Shown here: piece after piece, positions 7,354-14,202 of the stretch | Numbering within the stretch: position 1 is the first letter of the stretch | Layout of the letters: every line of letters starts with the position of its first letter | Source: JBOGFI01 sp050743365 | GTDB taxonomy: Bacteria > Actinomycetota > Acidimicrobiia > IMCC26256 > JACDBD01 | Length of the DNA stretch: 14,202 nt | Direction: 5' to 3' | NCBI GenBank assembly: GCA_050743365.1 | Contig: JBOGFI010000039.1 | Span: 1-14,202 of the forward strand | Translations under genes and position numbers: made by a program | Notes under the pieces: model-generated | The model's database searches: none | Seen by the model: only the letters and a program-made list of their open reading frames with translations | Told to the model about the DNA's origin: nothing

Positions 7354-8625
7354 TCAGTCCCCGACCGGGACCGTAGTGGCCTCCTTGCCCGAGATCCACG
7401 GCCGGCCCGCGGCGGCGAGCTCGGCCCACTTGTCGAGGCCGTCGCCGGTCTGCCCGAGCTCCTCCGGTGTCGGGCCGATTCGCTCGGCGAGCGGCGCCAG
7501 CCTGCCGGTGTCGAAGTGGTAGAAGCCGGCCGCGTTCAGGCCGAGGATCTGCCGGGTCTCGTCGACGGGGATGTCCCAAAAGGCGTTGCGCAGCCAGTCT
7601 TTGGTGTGAGGCCACGTGCCTTCGGGGTGCGGGAAGTCGTTGCCCCACATCATGTTGGCCACGCCGATCTCGTACCGGCGGGCGAGCTCCCGCCTGCGGG
7701 TGTTCGACGCGCCGATGGCGCAGTTGCGGTCGAAGTACTCGCTCGGGCGCATGCGGAGGTTGGCGGTGAGCTGGGAGCCGAGCTTCTTCGCCGCGTGCTC
7801 GCGGTCGTAGGCGATGTCGGAGGTCCAGAGCAGGTCGGCGGCCCAGAACGCACCGCATTCGGTGACCGCGAACCTGAGCCCTGGGAACCGCTCGAACGTG
7901 CCCGCCCACAGCAGGAACCACAGCGGGCGCGTCGACCACCACCGCACCTCGGACACGTAGATGCCGACGTGCTCGCCGTAGGACTCGCGGTCGGCCGCCC
8001 CCGAGTGCACGTGCACCGGCATGTCGAGGTCCTGGCAGGCGGCCCAGACGGGGTCGTAGCGCGGGTCGTGGTACGGCGGGTACGGCTGCCACATCGACGG
8101 GACCAGGATCCCGCCCCGCAGCCCCGACTCCCGCGCCCGGGTGATCTCGTCGACGGCGGCGTCGACGTCGTGGAGGATCGGGACGATCGCCACGCCGGCG
8201 CGGCGGTCGGGGCTGTCCGCGCACAGCCCTGCCAGCCAGCGGTTATGGGCCCGGGCGCCCGCCATGAGCAGCTCCGAGTCGAGGTCGCCGGTCTGGCCGA
8301 GGCCGGCGCCGAACGGCGCCGATGCCCCGGCGGTCACCGCGTCGGCATCGGGGAAGATGACCTCGCCGGCGACGCCGTCGGCGTCGAGCTCCTTGTCGCG
8401 CCGCGCCGCGTCCCACCCGCCGCGCAGGCCCTCCTCGTTCTCGCGCTGCCACTCCTCGGCGAACTCCTCGTTGAGCAGGCCGCGCCCCGCGAGCTCGAGC
8501 ATCCTCTCCCGTTCCACGAGGTACCGGTCGAAGACGTCCCGGTACTCCGGGTCGAGCCAGTCGCGGTACTGCTCGTTCGGAAGGCCGGCATGGCAGTCGG
8601 ACGAGATCACGACGTACCGGGTCAT
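7354..8625 (-). CDS. amidohydrolase family metal-dependent hydrolase/decarboxylase (amidohydrolase B)
   Basis: 423 residues from ATG 8625, seven bases after AGGAG (a GTG directly before it at 8628 is possible). This is the Amidohydrolase_2 fold (COG2159, the group of ACMSD and gamma-resorcylate decarboxylase). Metal-site candidates are D10 and H12 in SSDCHAG, H207 in VHVHSG, E256 in VTECG and D330 in MWGNDFPH. The first-strand HxH of classical members is DxH here. The shared block ARAHNRWLAGLC, ILHDVDAAVDEI, RPSEYFDRNC and GNDFPHPEGTWPH shows it is a paralogue of amidohydrolase A in the same operon. Members hydrolyse C-N or C-C bonds or decarboxylate aromatic acids; the substrate here is unknown. 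It lies 34 bases after the SDR gene and overlaps the VOC start by one base. Confidence 0.85.
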   Translation of the reverse strand: MTRYVVISSDCHAGLPNEQYRDWLDPEYRDVFDRYLVERERMLELAGRGLLNEEFAEEWQRENEEGLRGGWDAARRDKELDADGVAGEVIFPDADAVTAGASAPFGAGLGQTGDLDSELLMAGARAHNRWLAGLCADSPDRRAGVAIVPILHDVDAAVDEITRARESGLRGGILVPSMWQPYPPYHDPRYDPVWAACQDLDMPVHVHSGAADRESYGEHVGIYVSEVRWWSTRPLWFLLWAGTFERFPGLRFAVTECGAFWAADLLWTSDIAYDREHAAKKLGSQLTANLRMRPSEYFDRNCAIGASNTRRRELARRYEIGVANMMWGNDFPHPEGTWPHTKDWLRNAFWDIPVDETRQILGLNAAGFYHFDTGRLAPLAERIGPTPEELGQTGDGLDKWAELAAAGRPWISGKEATTVPVGD

Positions 8626-8659
8626 CACAGCGCTCCTCTCGGGAGGCGGGGACGGGCGC

Positions 8660-9541
8660 TCACAGCGCCAGCTCCCGCAGGTAGGTCGGGTCCTCGCGCT
8701 TCAGCATCGAGTCGGCCCGGGCCCGGATCTGCTCGTCGGCCCGCTCGCTCGGCGGCAGGATCCAGAAGTCGCCGGCTCGGATCGCGTGCACCACCCGGTC
8801 GGCCACCTCCTCGACCGGCGTGTACTGCACGTCTCGCCCCGCCTCGCGCATCATCTGCTCGTACTGCTCGAGCGTGACCGGTGGTGTGCGGCGCGGCTTG
8901 CTCCGCGCGAGCTCCGGCGGCCGGTTCCGCCAGGACTCGAACAGACCGGTGCGCAGCATGTTCGGCCCCGGGAACAGCACCGAGGCGCCGACCTCGGCGC
9001 CGGAGTCGCGGAGCTGCGCGTACAGGCATTCGGTGAGGACCACCACCGCCGCCTTGGTGACCGCGTACTCGGGCGTCCCCGGCAGCGGCGAGATCCCCCC
9101 GTTGCCAGACGACGTGTTGACGACGTGGCCTTCCTCGCCCTGCTCGAGCATGCGGGGCACGAAGGCGTTGATGCCGTGGATCACGCCCCACACGTTCACG
9201 CCGAGGGCCCAGCGCCAGTCGTTGAGCTCGTGCTCCCAGAGGCGGCCCTCGGCGCCGGCGCCGACGCCGGCGTTGTTGCAGAGCACGTGCACGGCGCCGT
9301 ACTCGTCGAGGGCACGGTCCCGCAGTGCCTCCACCGACTCGTACTCCGACACGTCGGTGACGACGCCGGTCACCTCGAGCCCGCAACCGCGCAACTCGTC
9401 GACGGCGGCGTCGAGCGCGGGAGCCTGCACGTCAGCGAGCACGACGCGCATGCCCTCTTGCGCGAAGCGCTGAGCCATCGCGCGTCCGATCCCGCTCGCC
9501 CCGCCCGTGACGACGGCGACCTTGCGATCGAGCGAGCGCAT
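8660..9541 (-). CDS. short-chain dehydrogenase/reductase (SDR), NAD-type
   Basis: 293 residues from ATG 9541. This start overlaps the stop of the decarboxylase-like gene (TGATG), which favours it over an in-frame start 60 bases upstream inside that gene. Classical SDR motifs are present: TGGASGIG (12-19) for the dinucleotide, D37 at the end of the second strand (typical of NAD(H) preference), NNAG (89-92), a serine pair at 144-145, and Y159-x3-K163. About 293 residues is longer than the usual 250, with an extension after the active site (FESWRNRPPELARSKPRR) that probably forms a substrate lid. It is cytosolic and would oxidise a secondary alcohol or reduce a ketone of a pathway intermediate. 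It sits between the decarboxylase-like protein and amidohydrolase B in the operon. Confidence 0.9.
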   Translation of the reverse strand: MRSLDRKVAVVTGGASGIGRAMAQRFAQEGMRVVLADVQAPALDAAVDELRGCGLEVTGVVTDVSEYESVEALRDRALDEYGAVHVLCNNAGVGAGAEGRLWEHELNDWRWALGVNVWGVIHGINAFVPRMLEQGEEGHVVNTSSGNGGISPLPGTPEYAVTKAAVVVLTECLYAQLRDSGAEVGASVLFPGPNMLRTGLFESWRNRPPELARSKPRRTPPVTLEQYEQMMREAGRDVQYTPVEEVADRVVHAIRAGDFWILPPSERADEQIRARADSMLKREDPTYLRELAL

Positions 9542-10323
9542 CAATCGCTGCCGACCGGCGAGAGGTCGTCGTAGCGCTGGTGCACGTATGGCAGCAGCCA
9601 CTCGCCCGGCACGCGGCCGTGGATCTCGCCCACCTGCACGCTGCGCCGCTCGGCCAGCACGACGTCCACGAGCCGCCGCACGGGCACGTCGGCCACCGGG
9701 TCGAAGCGGGACTCGCGTAGCAGGACGTCGGCGTCGACGCGCGAAAGGGAGCGGGTGGTCTCCGTGCGGTGGCAGTAGACGAGCGACGGCTCGGCGTCGA
9801 AGCCCTTGCCGTCGGGCGCGGGGAGGAACTTGAAGTAGAAGTCGGTGCGCTTGCCGTCCGGGGGCGGTTCGAGCGTCTTGGCGACGCGGCCGGCCACCTC
9901 GATGATGGTGGTGCCGAGCCGGGTGACGCGACCGACCACGCCGTCGCCGTCGCGCTCGAGCGTCACCTGGGCGAGCTTCTTCGGCTCGCCGAACGTCTCC
10001 CGGCCGCCGATCACCGACTGCTCGGTGGTCATCGGCATCAGGAGCGGGTAGTCACCGACCGTGCCCTCGTGCTGCGCCCGCACCGCGAACGTGCCGGCGC
10101 CGAAGGTCGGCAGGCCCCGGTCGAGGTCGACAGTCGCGATCGTGATACGTGCCAGCGGCTCGTCGGTGGGCTCGAGCGGGGGTGGGAGCACGGCCGCGAT
10201 GACCTCGGGGTCGGTCTCGTAGACCGCGTTCAACACCGTCGCCCACGCGCCCACGGACGTCGCCTCGACCTCCCGGTTGCGGAGCTCCTCCTGCGATTTC
10301 GCTCCGTACCTCACCTTCGCCAT
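9541..10323 (-). CDS. acetoacetate decarboxylase family protein
   Basis: 260 residues from ATG 10323, eight bases after AAGAGGAG. The central motif GGRETFGEPKKLAQV matches the acetoacetate decarboxylase (ADC) active site. Its two lysines fall at residues 115 and 116, as in the clostridial enzyme, where Lys116 forms the Schiff base and Lys115 lowers its pKa. The upstream stretch FAVRAQHEGTVGDYPLLMPM supplies the usual barrel strand with an acidic residue. The fold also includes ADC-like proteins that catalyse aldol or dehydration chemistry, so decarboxylation of a beta-keto acid is likely but not certain. It is cytosolic. It is the second gene of the catabolic operon, coupled to the downstream SDR and separated from amidohydrolase A by a structured 97-base spacer. 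Confidence 0.85.
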   Translation of the reverse strand: MAKVRYGAKSQEELRNREVEATSVGAWATVLNAVYETDPEVIAAVLPPPLEPTDEPLARITIATVDLDRGLPTFGAGTFAVRAQHEGTVGDYPLLMPMTTEQSVIGGRETFGEPKKLAQVTLERDGDGVVGRVTRLGTTIIEVAGRVAKTLEPPPDGKRTDFYFKFLPAPDGKGFDAEPSLVYCHRTETTRSLSRVDADVLLRESRFDPVADVPVRRLVDVVLAERRSVQVGEIHGRVPGEWLLPYVHQRYDDLSPVGSD

Positions 10324-10339
10324 GACCTCGTCTCCTCTT

Positions 10340-10382
10340 GATGCGTGCAGCGAGAGACACCGAGTCCCTCAGTGCACGCATC
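10340..10382 (-). promoter_or_regulatory. intercistronic RNA hairpin before the decarboxylase-like gene
   Basis: GATGCGTGCA (10340-10349) and TGCACGCATC (10373-10382) are perfect inverted repeats. Inside, after a two-base internal loop, a 7-bp stem closes on a 5-base loop. Read as RNA from the minus strand, the inner stem is fully paired with one G-U pair, whereas the + strand version has an A-C mismatch. The hairpin ends just before the ribosome-binding site of the decarboxylase-like gene. It may stabilise or process the message, or set relative expression of genes on either side. No T-run follows, so simple termination is less likely. Confidence 0.55.
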
Positions 10383-10420
10383 GTGCTCGGCAGTCGTCCG
10401 GCCCGGTCGGCCGGCTCGGT

Positions 10421-11680
10421 TCATGTGCTCGCCGCTGCCGCGACCTGCCCCGCGCCCGCGAACGCGGGGCAGCGCTCGGCGTCGGCCGGGATCTCGTCCG
10501 GCGGCAGCGGCCGGGCGATCTCGTCGACAGTCGGCCCGACGCGCGCCGCCAGCTCGGCGAGCGCGTCGAGATCGAACCCGTAGAGGCGCGCCGCGTTGGC
10601 GCCCACCATCGCCTGCACCTCGACCGGGTCCACCCCGGCAAACGACAGGCGCAGCGCCTCGCGCGAGTACGGGTAGCTCGACTCGCGGTGCGGGTAGTCG
10701 CTACCCCACATGATGCGGTCGACCCCGACCTCGTGGCGCAGCTGCGCCTCCGCCGGGCGCATGAAGCTCGACCCCACGTGGCACTGCCGGGCCCAATACT
10801 CGCTCGGCAGGAGCCGGAGCTTCTCGACGACCGGCGCGCCCCACTCCGATTCCTGCGAGCCGTGCGCGGCGCGCATCCGATCGAAGAAGTAGTCGAGCAC
10901 GCGCAGCTGCTCGGGGATCCACGCCGTCCCCTGCTCGGTGAACACGACGTGCAGGTCGGGGTGGTGCTCGAGCGCGCCGCCCACGATGAGATGCCACAGC
11001 GTGCGGTGCGCCCACCACGTGACCTCGAGCAGGAAGATCACGTTGTCCTCGGGCTCGTTGCCCAACGGCGGCACCGCGCTGCCGCTGTGGTGGTTGACCG
11101 GCACCGCGAGCTCCTCGCACACCGCCCAGATCGGCTCGTAGTCGGGTGCGTAGAGCGGCGGCAGGCCCGTCCCCGGCGGCGCCCCGGGCAGCAGGACACC
11201 CCCCGTGAGCCCGGCCTCCTTCGCCCAACGGATCTCGGCGACGGCGGCATCGACGTCGTGGAGCAGGATCTGCGCGATGCCGGCGCGCCGGCCCTCGGCC
11301 TGAGCGCAGAAGTCGGCGAGCCAGCGGTTGTGGGCGCGCAGGCCGGCCCAGCGCAGCTCGAGGTCGCCCGCGTGCGCGGGAGGGGGCTGCGCCTTGAGCG
11401 ACGACTCGGGGTAGAAGGGCGGGACCGTGTTCGGGAAGATGACCTCGGCGACGATGCCGTCGGCCTCCAGCTCGGACAGGCGCCGGCCGTGGTCCCAGTT
11501 GCGGCTCCCGTCGGGGCCCTTCAGATCCTCGTAGGGCACCTCGTAGTCGGCGACCCAGCGATCGAAGTCGTCGCGGTAGCGGCGCTCGAGGTAGTCGCGG
11601 TACCCGCCCAGCTCCCCACCGCTGTGGCAGTCGGCCGAGATCACGGTGTAGCGCTCGAGACCGCTGACCGCATGCGCCAT
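10421..11680 (-). CDS. amidohydrolase family metal-dependent hydrolase/decarboxylase (amidohydrolase A)
   Basis: 419 residues from ATG 11680, about nine bases after a G-rich site (GGGGGGAG). Amidohydrolase_2 / COG2159 fold. Metal and catalytic candidates are D17 and H19 (ISADCHSGG), H197/H198 (VNHHSG), E249 (FTEQG) and D328 (MWGSDYPH). As in amidohydrolase B, the HxH of classical enzymes is DxH. It shares long motifs with B (LRAHNRWLADFC, LLHDVDAAVAEI, LPSEYWARQC, SDYPHRESSYPYS), but lacks a roughly 20-residue insert near residue 50 of B and has a different mid-region. It is the first gene after the TetR regulator and the promoter/operator cluster, hence probably the first induced enzyme of the pathway. 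It could hydrolyse a ring or amide bond, or decarboxylate; substrate unknown. Confidence 0.86.
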   Translation of the reverse strand: MAHAVSGLERYTVISADCHSGGELGGYRDYLERRYRDDFDRWVADYEVPYEDLKGPDGSRNWDHGRRLSELEADGIVAEVIFPNTVPPFYPESSLKAQPPPAHAGDLELRWAGLRAHNRWLADFCAQAEGRRAGIAQILLHDVDAAVAEIRWAKEAGLTGGVLLPGAPPGTGLPPLYAPDYEPIWAVCEELAVPVNHHSGSAVPPLGNEPEDNVIFLLEVTWWAHRTLWHLIVGGALEHHPDLHVVFTEQGTAWIPEQLRVLDYFFDRMRAAHGSQESEWGAPVVEKLRLLPSEYWARQCHVGSSFMRPAEAQLRHEVGVDRIMWGSDYPHRESSYPYSREALRLSFAGVDPVEVQAMVGANAARLYGFDLDALAELAARVGPTVDEIARPLPPDEIPADAERCPAFAGAGQVAAAAST

Positions 11681-11701
11681 GGGCGGTGGCTCCCCCCGGA
11701 T

Positions 11702-11744
11702 GCGTCTGTCTGTTACGGCGTTACAGGAACAGTGTTACAGACGC
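11702..11744. promoter_or_regulatory. operator cluster: imperfect 17-bp palindrome plus nested inverted repeats
   Basis: CTGTTACGGCGTTACAG (11710-11726) is a 17-bp palindrome with seven of eight pairs matched. A further GTTACAG (11734-11740) repeats its right half 14 bases on, overlapping the perfect AACAGTGTT (11728-11736). All of this is enclosed by GCGTCTGT (11702-11709) and ACAGACGC (11737-11744). The size and symmetry are those of a TetR-family operator, and the adjacent upstream gene encodes a TetR protein. A weaker related sequence, TTACGGCG, lies at 12417-12424 just upstream of that gene. Confidence 0.6.
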
Positions 11745-11760
11745 CCGGCGGGGCCGTCAA
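11732..11760 (-). promoter_or_regulatory. promoter of the amidohydrolase A-to-VOC operon
   Basis: On the minus strand, TTGACG (11755-11760, overlapping the TetR stop codon) is followed after 17 bases by TAACAC (11732-11737). That -10 is weak, matching three of six positions. The predicted transcript start near 11725 falls inside the 17-bp palindrome, so a bound repressor would block initiation. Confidence 0.45.
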
Positions 11761-12407
11761 GGGCGGCGCGCCGCCACGTCGCCCGCCGTCACCGCCCGGA
11801 GCAGGGCGGCCAGCGAGTGCTCGAACAGCTCGTCGAAGTCGACGTCCTCGGCCAGGTGGGCGGCGAGGTCGGCGTCGATGCCGGCCGTGCTCCACAGCTC
11901 GCCGGTGGCGAGGTGCGGCGACACGAGCTCCGAGGTCTCCACCATGATCAAGCCGCCCACGAAGAAGAGGACCGTGCGCACCGCGAGGGCCGCCTCGGGT
12001 CCCTCGAGGCCGGCGGCGGAGATCTCACGGGCGAGCGCGCTCTGCGCCGGGAAGTACAGCTCGGCGGTCCGGCCCCGCTCGTGGGCGAGCGACACCAGGT
12101 GCGGGCGCGCCAGCACCTTCTCCCTGATCCAGCGGGCGATCGAGGCCATGCGTTCGAGCGGCGTTTCCCCCGCGGGCTGCGGGACCCCCACCCCGGCGAT
12201 CATGCGGGTGACAAGCTGGTCGAGCAGCTCCTGGCGGTTCCCGACGTGCCAGTAGATCGCGGTCGGCGCCACCCCGAGCTCGGCGGCGAGCTTGCGCATG
12301 CTCAGGCCGTCGGCGGCCTCCTCTTCCTCGATCATGCGCGTGGCGGTGTCGAGGATCCGCTCGCGCATGTCTGGCGCGCCCGCCGGCTCCTTGCCTGCCA
12401 CCGCCAC
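11757..12407 (-). CDS. TetR/AcrR family regulator, likely controller of the catabolic operon
   Basis: 216 residues from GTG 12407; no clear ribosome-binding site, and ATG 12368 is an alternative that keeps the whole DNA-binding domain. The N-terminal HTH is MRERILDTATRMIEEE, LSMRKLAAELGVAPTAIYWHVGNRQELLDQLV (about residues 14-66). The C-terminal helices (LERMASIARWIREK, VLFFVGGLIM, FDELFEHSLAALLRA) form the ligand and dimer domain, with the length usual for the family. It sits between the acyl-CoA ligase gene (104 bases upstream) and amidohydrolase A (76 bases downstream), all on one strand. The palindrome cluster in the downstream gap is its most probable operator. Its ligand may be a pathway substrate or a CoA ester made by the ligase; this is inference. 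Confidence 0.88.
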   Translation of the reverse strand: MAVAGKEPAGAPDMRERILDTATRMIEEEEAADGLSMRKLAAELGVAPTAIYWHVGNRQELLDQLVTRMIAGVGVPQPAGETPLERMASIARWIREKVLARPHLVSLAHERGRTAELYFPAQSALAREISAAGLEGPEAALAVRTVLFFVGGLIMVETSELVSPHLATGELWSTAGIDADLAAHLAEDVDFDELFEHSLAALLRAVTAGDVAARRP

Positions 12408-12479
12408 GCGAGCAGCTTACGGCGCGACCGCGGCGCTCACTCCGGCATCGGCGGGTCCCACTGCACGCCGTTGATGTGC

Positions 12480-12501
12480 GGCCGCGTTGTCGGGCGCGGC
12501 C
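12480..12501 (-). terminator. weak hairpin after the acyl-CoA ligase gene
   Basis: GGCCGCG (12480-12486) and CGCGGCC (12495-12501) form a 7-bp perfect stem with an 8-base loop, starting about ten bases past the ligase stop on the minus strand. No T-run follows. It may partly terminate the ligase transcript before the TetR gene, or simply reflect base composition. Confidence 0.3.
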
Positions 12502-12511
12502 TCGCTGCTCC

Positions 12512-14161
12512 CTACTCGAGGAGATGGAGCCGCCCGTGGGCGGCGAACTCCTTGCGCACAGCCTCCCGGTCGTCCGCGGTGACGGACCGGTACCCGGCGT
12601 CGCCACGAGCCGGCCTCCACCAGACCGGGTCGTCGCACTCCCAGCGCTGGCGTCGCAGCGACAGCTTCACCACCTTGTGAGAGCCAGTGAGCGGCACCGA
12701 CGAGGTGATGCGCACGAAGCGGGGCGCCCACTTGGTGCCCAGATCGGCCTGCTCGTCGAGGAACTCGCTGAAGCCGTCCGGGTCGAGGCTCGCGCCCGGC
12801 CGTAGCTCGAGCGCGGCCATGACCTGGTCGCCGGCGTGCGAGTCGGGCACGGCGTACACCGCGGCCACGACCACGTCAGGATGGCGGGCGAGGATCCGCT
12901 CGACCGGCGCGGCAGCGAAGTTCTCGCCGTCGACCCGCAGCCAGTCGGCGGAGCGGCCCCCGAAGTAGAACCAGCCGTCCTCGTCGCGGTAGCCGAGGTC
13001 GCCGCTCCAGTACCAGCCGTTGCGGGTGCGCTCGGCATCGGCCTCGGCGTTCTCGTAGTAGCCCTCGAAGCCGGCGGCGCCCTCCTTGTTGACGATCTCG
13101 CCGATGGCGTCGTCGGCGTTGACGAGTCGCCCGTGCTCGTCGAAGCGGGCGCGGGGGCACTCCTCCCCCGTCGCCGGGTCCACGACCACGGTGGCGTCGC
13201 TGTGGGCGCGCCCGAGGGCGCCGTCGGGCATGCCCGGCACCTGCTGGATGGTGGCGCCACCCTCGCTCGACCCGTAGCCCTCGACGATGCGGCAGCCGAA
13301 CCGCCGCTGGAACGCGTCGATGTCCTGCGCCGACGCCTCGTTGCCGAACGCGCGTACCAGTGGGTTGTCGAGGTCGTCGGGTCGCTCGGGGGTGGCCAGG
13401 ATGTAGGTGAGGGCCTTGCCGACGTAGGTGAAGTAGGTGGCGCCGAAGCGCCGCACGTCGGGCAGGAACCCGGAGGCGGTGAACTTGCGGGGCAGCGCCA
13501 CGCATGCCCCCGCTCGGAGCGCCGGCGCCCACAGCGCCATGAGCGCGTTGCCGTGGAACAGCGGCATGGGGCAGTAGCAGACGTCGTCGCCCGTGAGCTC
13601 GTACGTCGCCTCGACCCGCTCGGCGATCATCGCGAGGCGCCCGTGGGTGCAGCGCACGGCCTTGGGCGCGCCGGTCGTTCCCGACGTGAACAACAGCAGG
13701 AGGAGCGCCGACGGCTCGACGGGGGCGTCAGGTGGCGGGACGCCGGCGTGCGTCGCTACGTGCTGCGCGTAGTCGGGCGAGTCGACCACCAGAACCCGCT
13801 CGGGCTCGACGCCGAGGTCGAGACCGTCCAGCAGGGCGAGGCCGGCGGTGTCGGTGACGACGAGCTGGCAGTCGGTGTGGGCGACGTCGCGCTCCAGCTC
13901 GGCGGCGCGCCGTGTCGGGTTGATCCCGACGACGGCGGCGCCCGCCAGCGCACCGCCGCCGATCCAGAACAGGTACTCGGGGACGTTCTCGAGCAGCACG
14001 CCGACGTGGAACGGGCCGGGGCGGCGCAGCTCGTCGAGGAGGGCGGCGCGCACGGCGCACGCCTCCACGTACTCCCGGTAGCTCCAGCGGTCGTCCTCGA
14101 AGCGCAGCGCGGTGTTGTCGTCGCCGGCCCGGGCCCGGATGAGCTCGGCAATCGTGCTCAT
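12512..14161 (-). CDS. AMP-dependent acyl-CoA synthetase/ligase (FadD-like)
   Basis: 549 residues from ATG 14161, which overlaps the stop of an upstream frame (ATGA). ANL-superfamily motifs are in order: TSGTTGAPK (159-167, ATP phosphate loop), GYGSSEGG (295-302), WYWSGDLGYRDEDGWFYFGGRSADWLRVDGENF split across about 383-415 (ribose Asp and hinge), and the C-terminal GSHKVVK with K496 as the probable adenylation lysine. The length is standard. It activates a carboxylic acid to an acyl-AMP and then an acyl-CoA in the cytosol. Substrate specificity cannot be read; medium-chain, alicyclic or aromatic acids are all possible. It lies immediately before the TetR and the catabolic operon on the same strand, which suggests it supplies the CoA ester processed by that operon. 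Confidence 0.9.
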   Translation of the reverse strand: MSTIAELIRARAGDDNTALRFEDDRWSYREYVEACAVRAALLDELRRPGPFHVGVLLENVPEYLFWIGGGALAGAAVVGINPTRRAAELERDVAHTDCQLVVTDTAGLALLDGLDLGVEPERVLVVDSPDYAQHVATHAGVPPPDAPVEPSALLLLLFTSGTTGAPKAVRCTHGRLAMIAERVEATYELTGDDVCYCPMPLFHGNALMALWAPALRAGACVALPRKFTASGFLPDVRRFGATYFTYVGKALTYILATPERPDDLDNPLVRAFGNEASAQDIDAFQRRFGCRIVEGYGSSEGGATIQQVPGMPDGALGRAHSDATVVVDPATGEECPRARFDEHGRLVNADDAIGEIVNKEGAAGFEGYYENAEADAERTRNGWYWSGDLGYRDEDGWFYFGGRSADWLRVDGENFAAAPVERILARHPDVVVAAVYAVPDSHAGDQVMAALELRPGASLDPDGFSEFLDEQADLGTKWAPRFVRITSSVPLTGSHKVVKLSLRRQRWECDDPVWWRPARGDAGYRSVTADDREAVRKEFAAHGRLHLLE

Positions 14162-14202
14162 GGGAAGTTGAGCTTCAGCCCCGGGCGGGGCCAGGGCATC
14201 GA
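14158..14202 (-). CDS. 3' end of an unidentified upstream gene (partial)
   Basis: A minus-strand frame open from the window edge reads SMPWPRPGLKLNFP and stops with a TGA that overlaps the ligase start as ATGA, the usual arrangement of coupled actinobacterial genes. The ligase start has no convincing ribosome-binding site of its own, which supports coupling to a gene upstream. Only 14 residues are visible, so the product cannot be named. Confidence 0.5.
   Translation of the reverse strand, partial: SMPWPRPGLKLNFP

Noticed and set aside
7516..9574. Long + strand open frames (7516-8877 and 8141-9574) opposite the amidohydrolase B and SDR genes.
   Set aside because: They are antisense to two well-supported enzymes and show no recognisable motif or ribosome-binding site.
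12440..12511. An in-frame extension of the acyl-CoA ligase beyond its TAG stop, ending HINGVQWDPPMPE.
   Set aside because: The protein already has a complete family C-terminus before the TAG, and there is no readthrough signal. The protein-like ending is noted but 24 codons are too few to support stop-codon readthrough.
10277..12680. Long + strand open frames (10277-11947 and 11679-12680) opposite amidohydrolase A, the TetR and the ligase end.
   Set aside because: Their composition is that of antisense shadows, and they run straight through the regulatory gap and across genes with clear motifs.

Overview
The window looks like chromosomal DNA of a high-GC, mycothiol-type actinobacterium. The evidence is strong G/C preference at third codon positions, frequent GTG starts, a mycothiol-dependent maleylpyruvate isomerase-like (MDMPI/DinB) protein, and closely packed catabolic genes. 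An uncultured acidimicrobial or mycobacterial relative would fit, but the taxon cannot be fixed from the sequence alone. No rRNA, tRNA, CRISPR array, IS element or phage gene is visible, and there is no gene-free stretch above 300 bases; the largest gap is about 185 bases, at 6706-6889.

Left part (1-6705), signalling and housekeeping. The 3' end of an aldo/keto reductase gene (+) faces a large minus-strand gene for a double-zinc-ribbon class III adenylate cyclase fused to an AAA-type ATPase and a helical-repeat tail. Just upstream of the cyclase on the same strand is a TetR regulator whose reading frame has no normal start codon. Divergent from the TetR gene is an MDMPI/DinB-fold protein (+), with a compact divergent promoter region between them. 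Next comes a membrane-bound HD-GYP protein (-), predicted to be a c-di-GMP phosphodiesterase, preceded by two identical-format dyads around its putative -10 box.

Right part (6890-14202), a catabolic block entirely on the minus strand. In order of transcription it holds the tail of an unidentified gene overlapping an acyl-CoA ligase, a TetR regulator, a promoter with an operator-like cluster, amidohydrolase A, a conserved-looking RNA hairpin, an acetoacetate-decarboxylase-family protein, a short-chain dehydrogenase, amidohydrolase B (paralogous to A), a VOC/glyoxalase-fold protein, and a strong GC hairpin that probably ends the transcript. Stop/start overlaps (TGATG) couple decarboxylase to dehydrogenase and amidohydrolase B to VOC.

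The catabolic block is the best candidate for an undescribed system. A CoA ligase, two metal-dependent hydrolase/decarboxylase paralogues, a Lys-dependent decarboxylase-fold enzyme, an NAD-type SDR and a VOC protein would fit breakdown of a cyclic or beta-keto carboxylic acid, induced by a ligand of the adjacent TetR. The substrate cannot be read from sequence.
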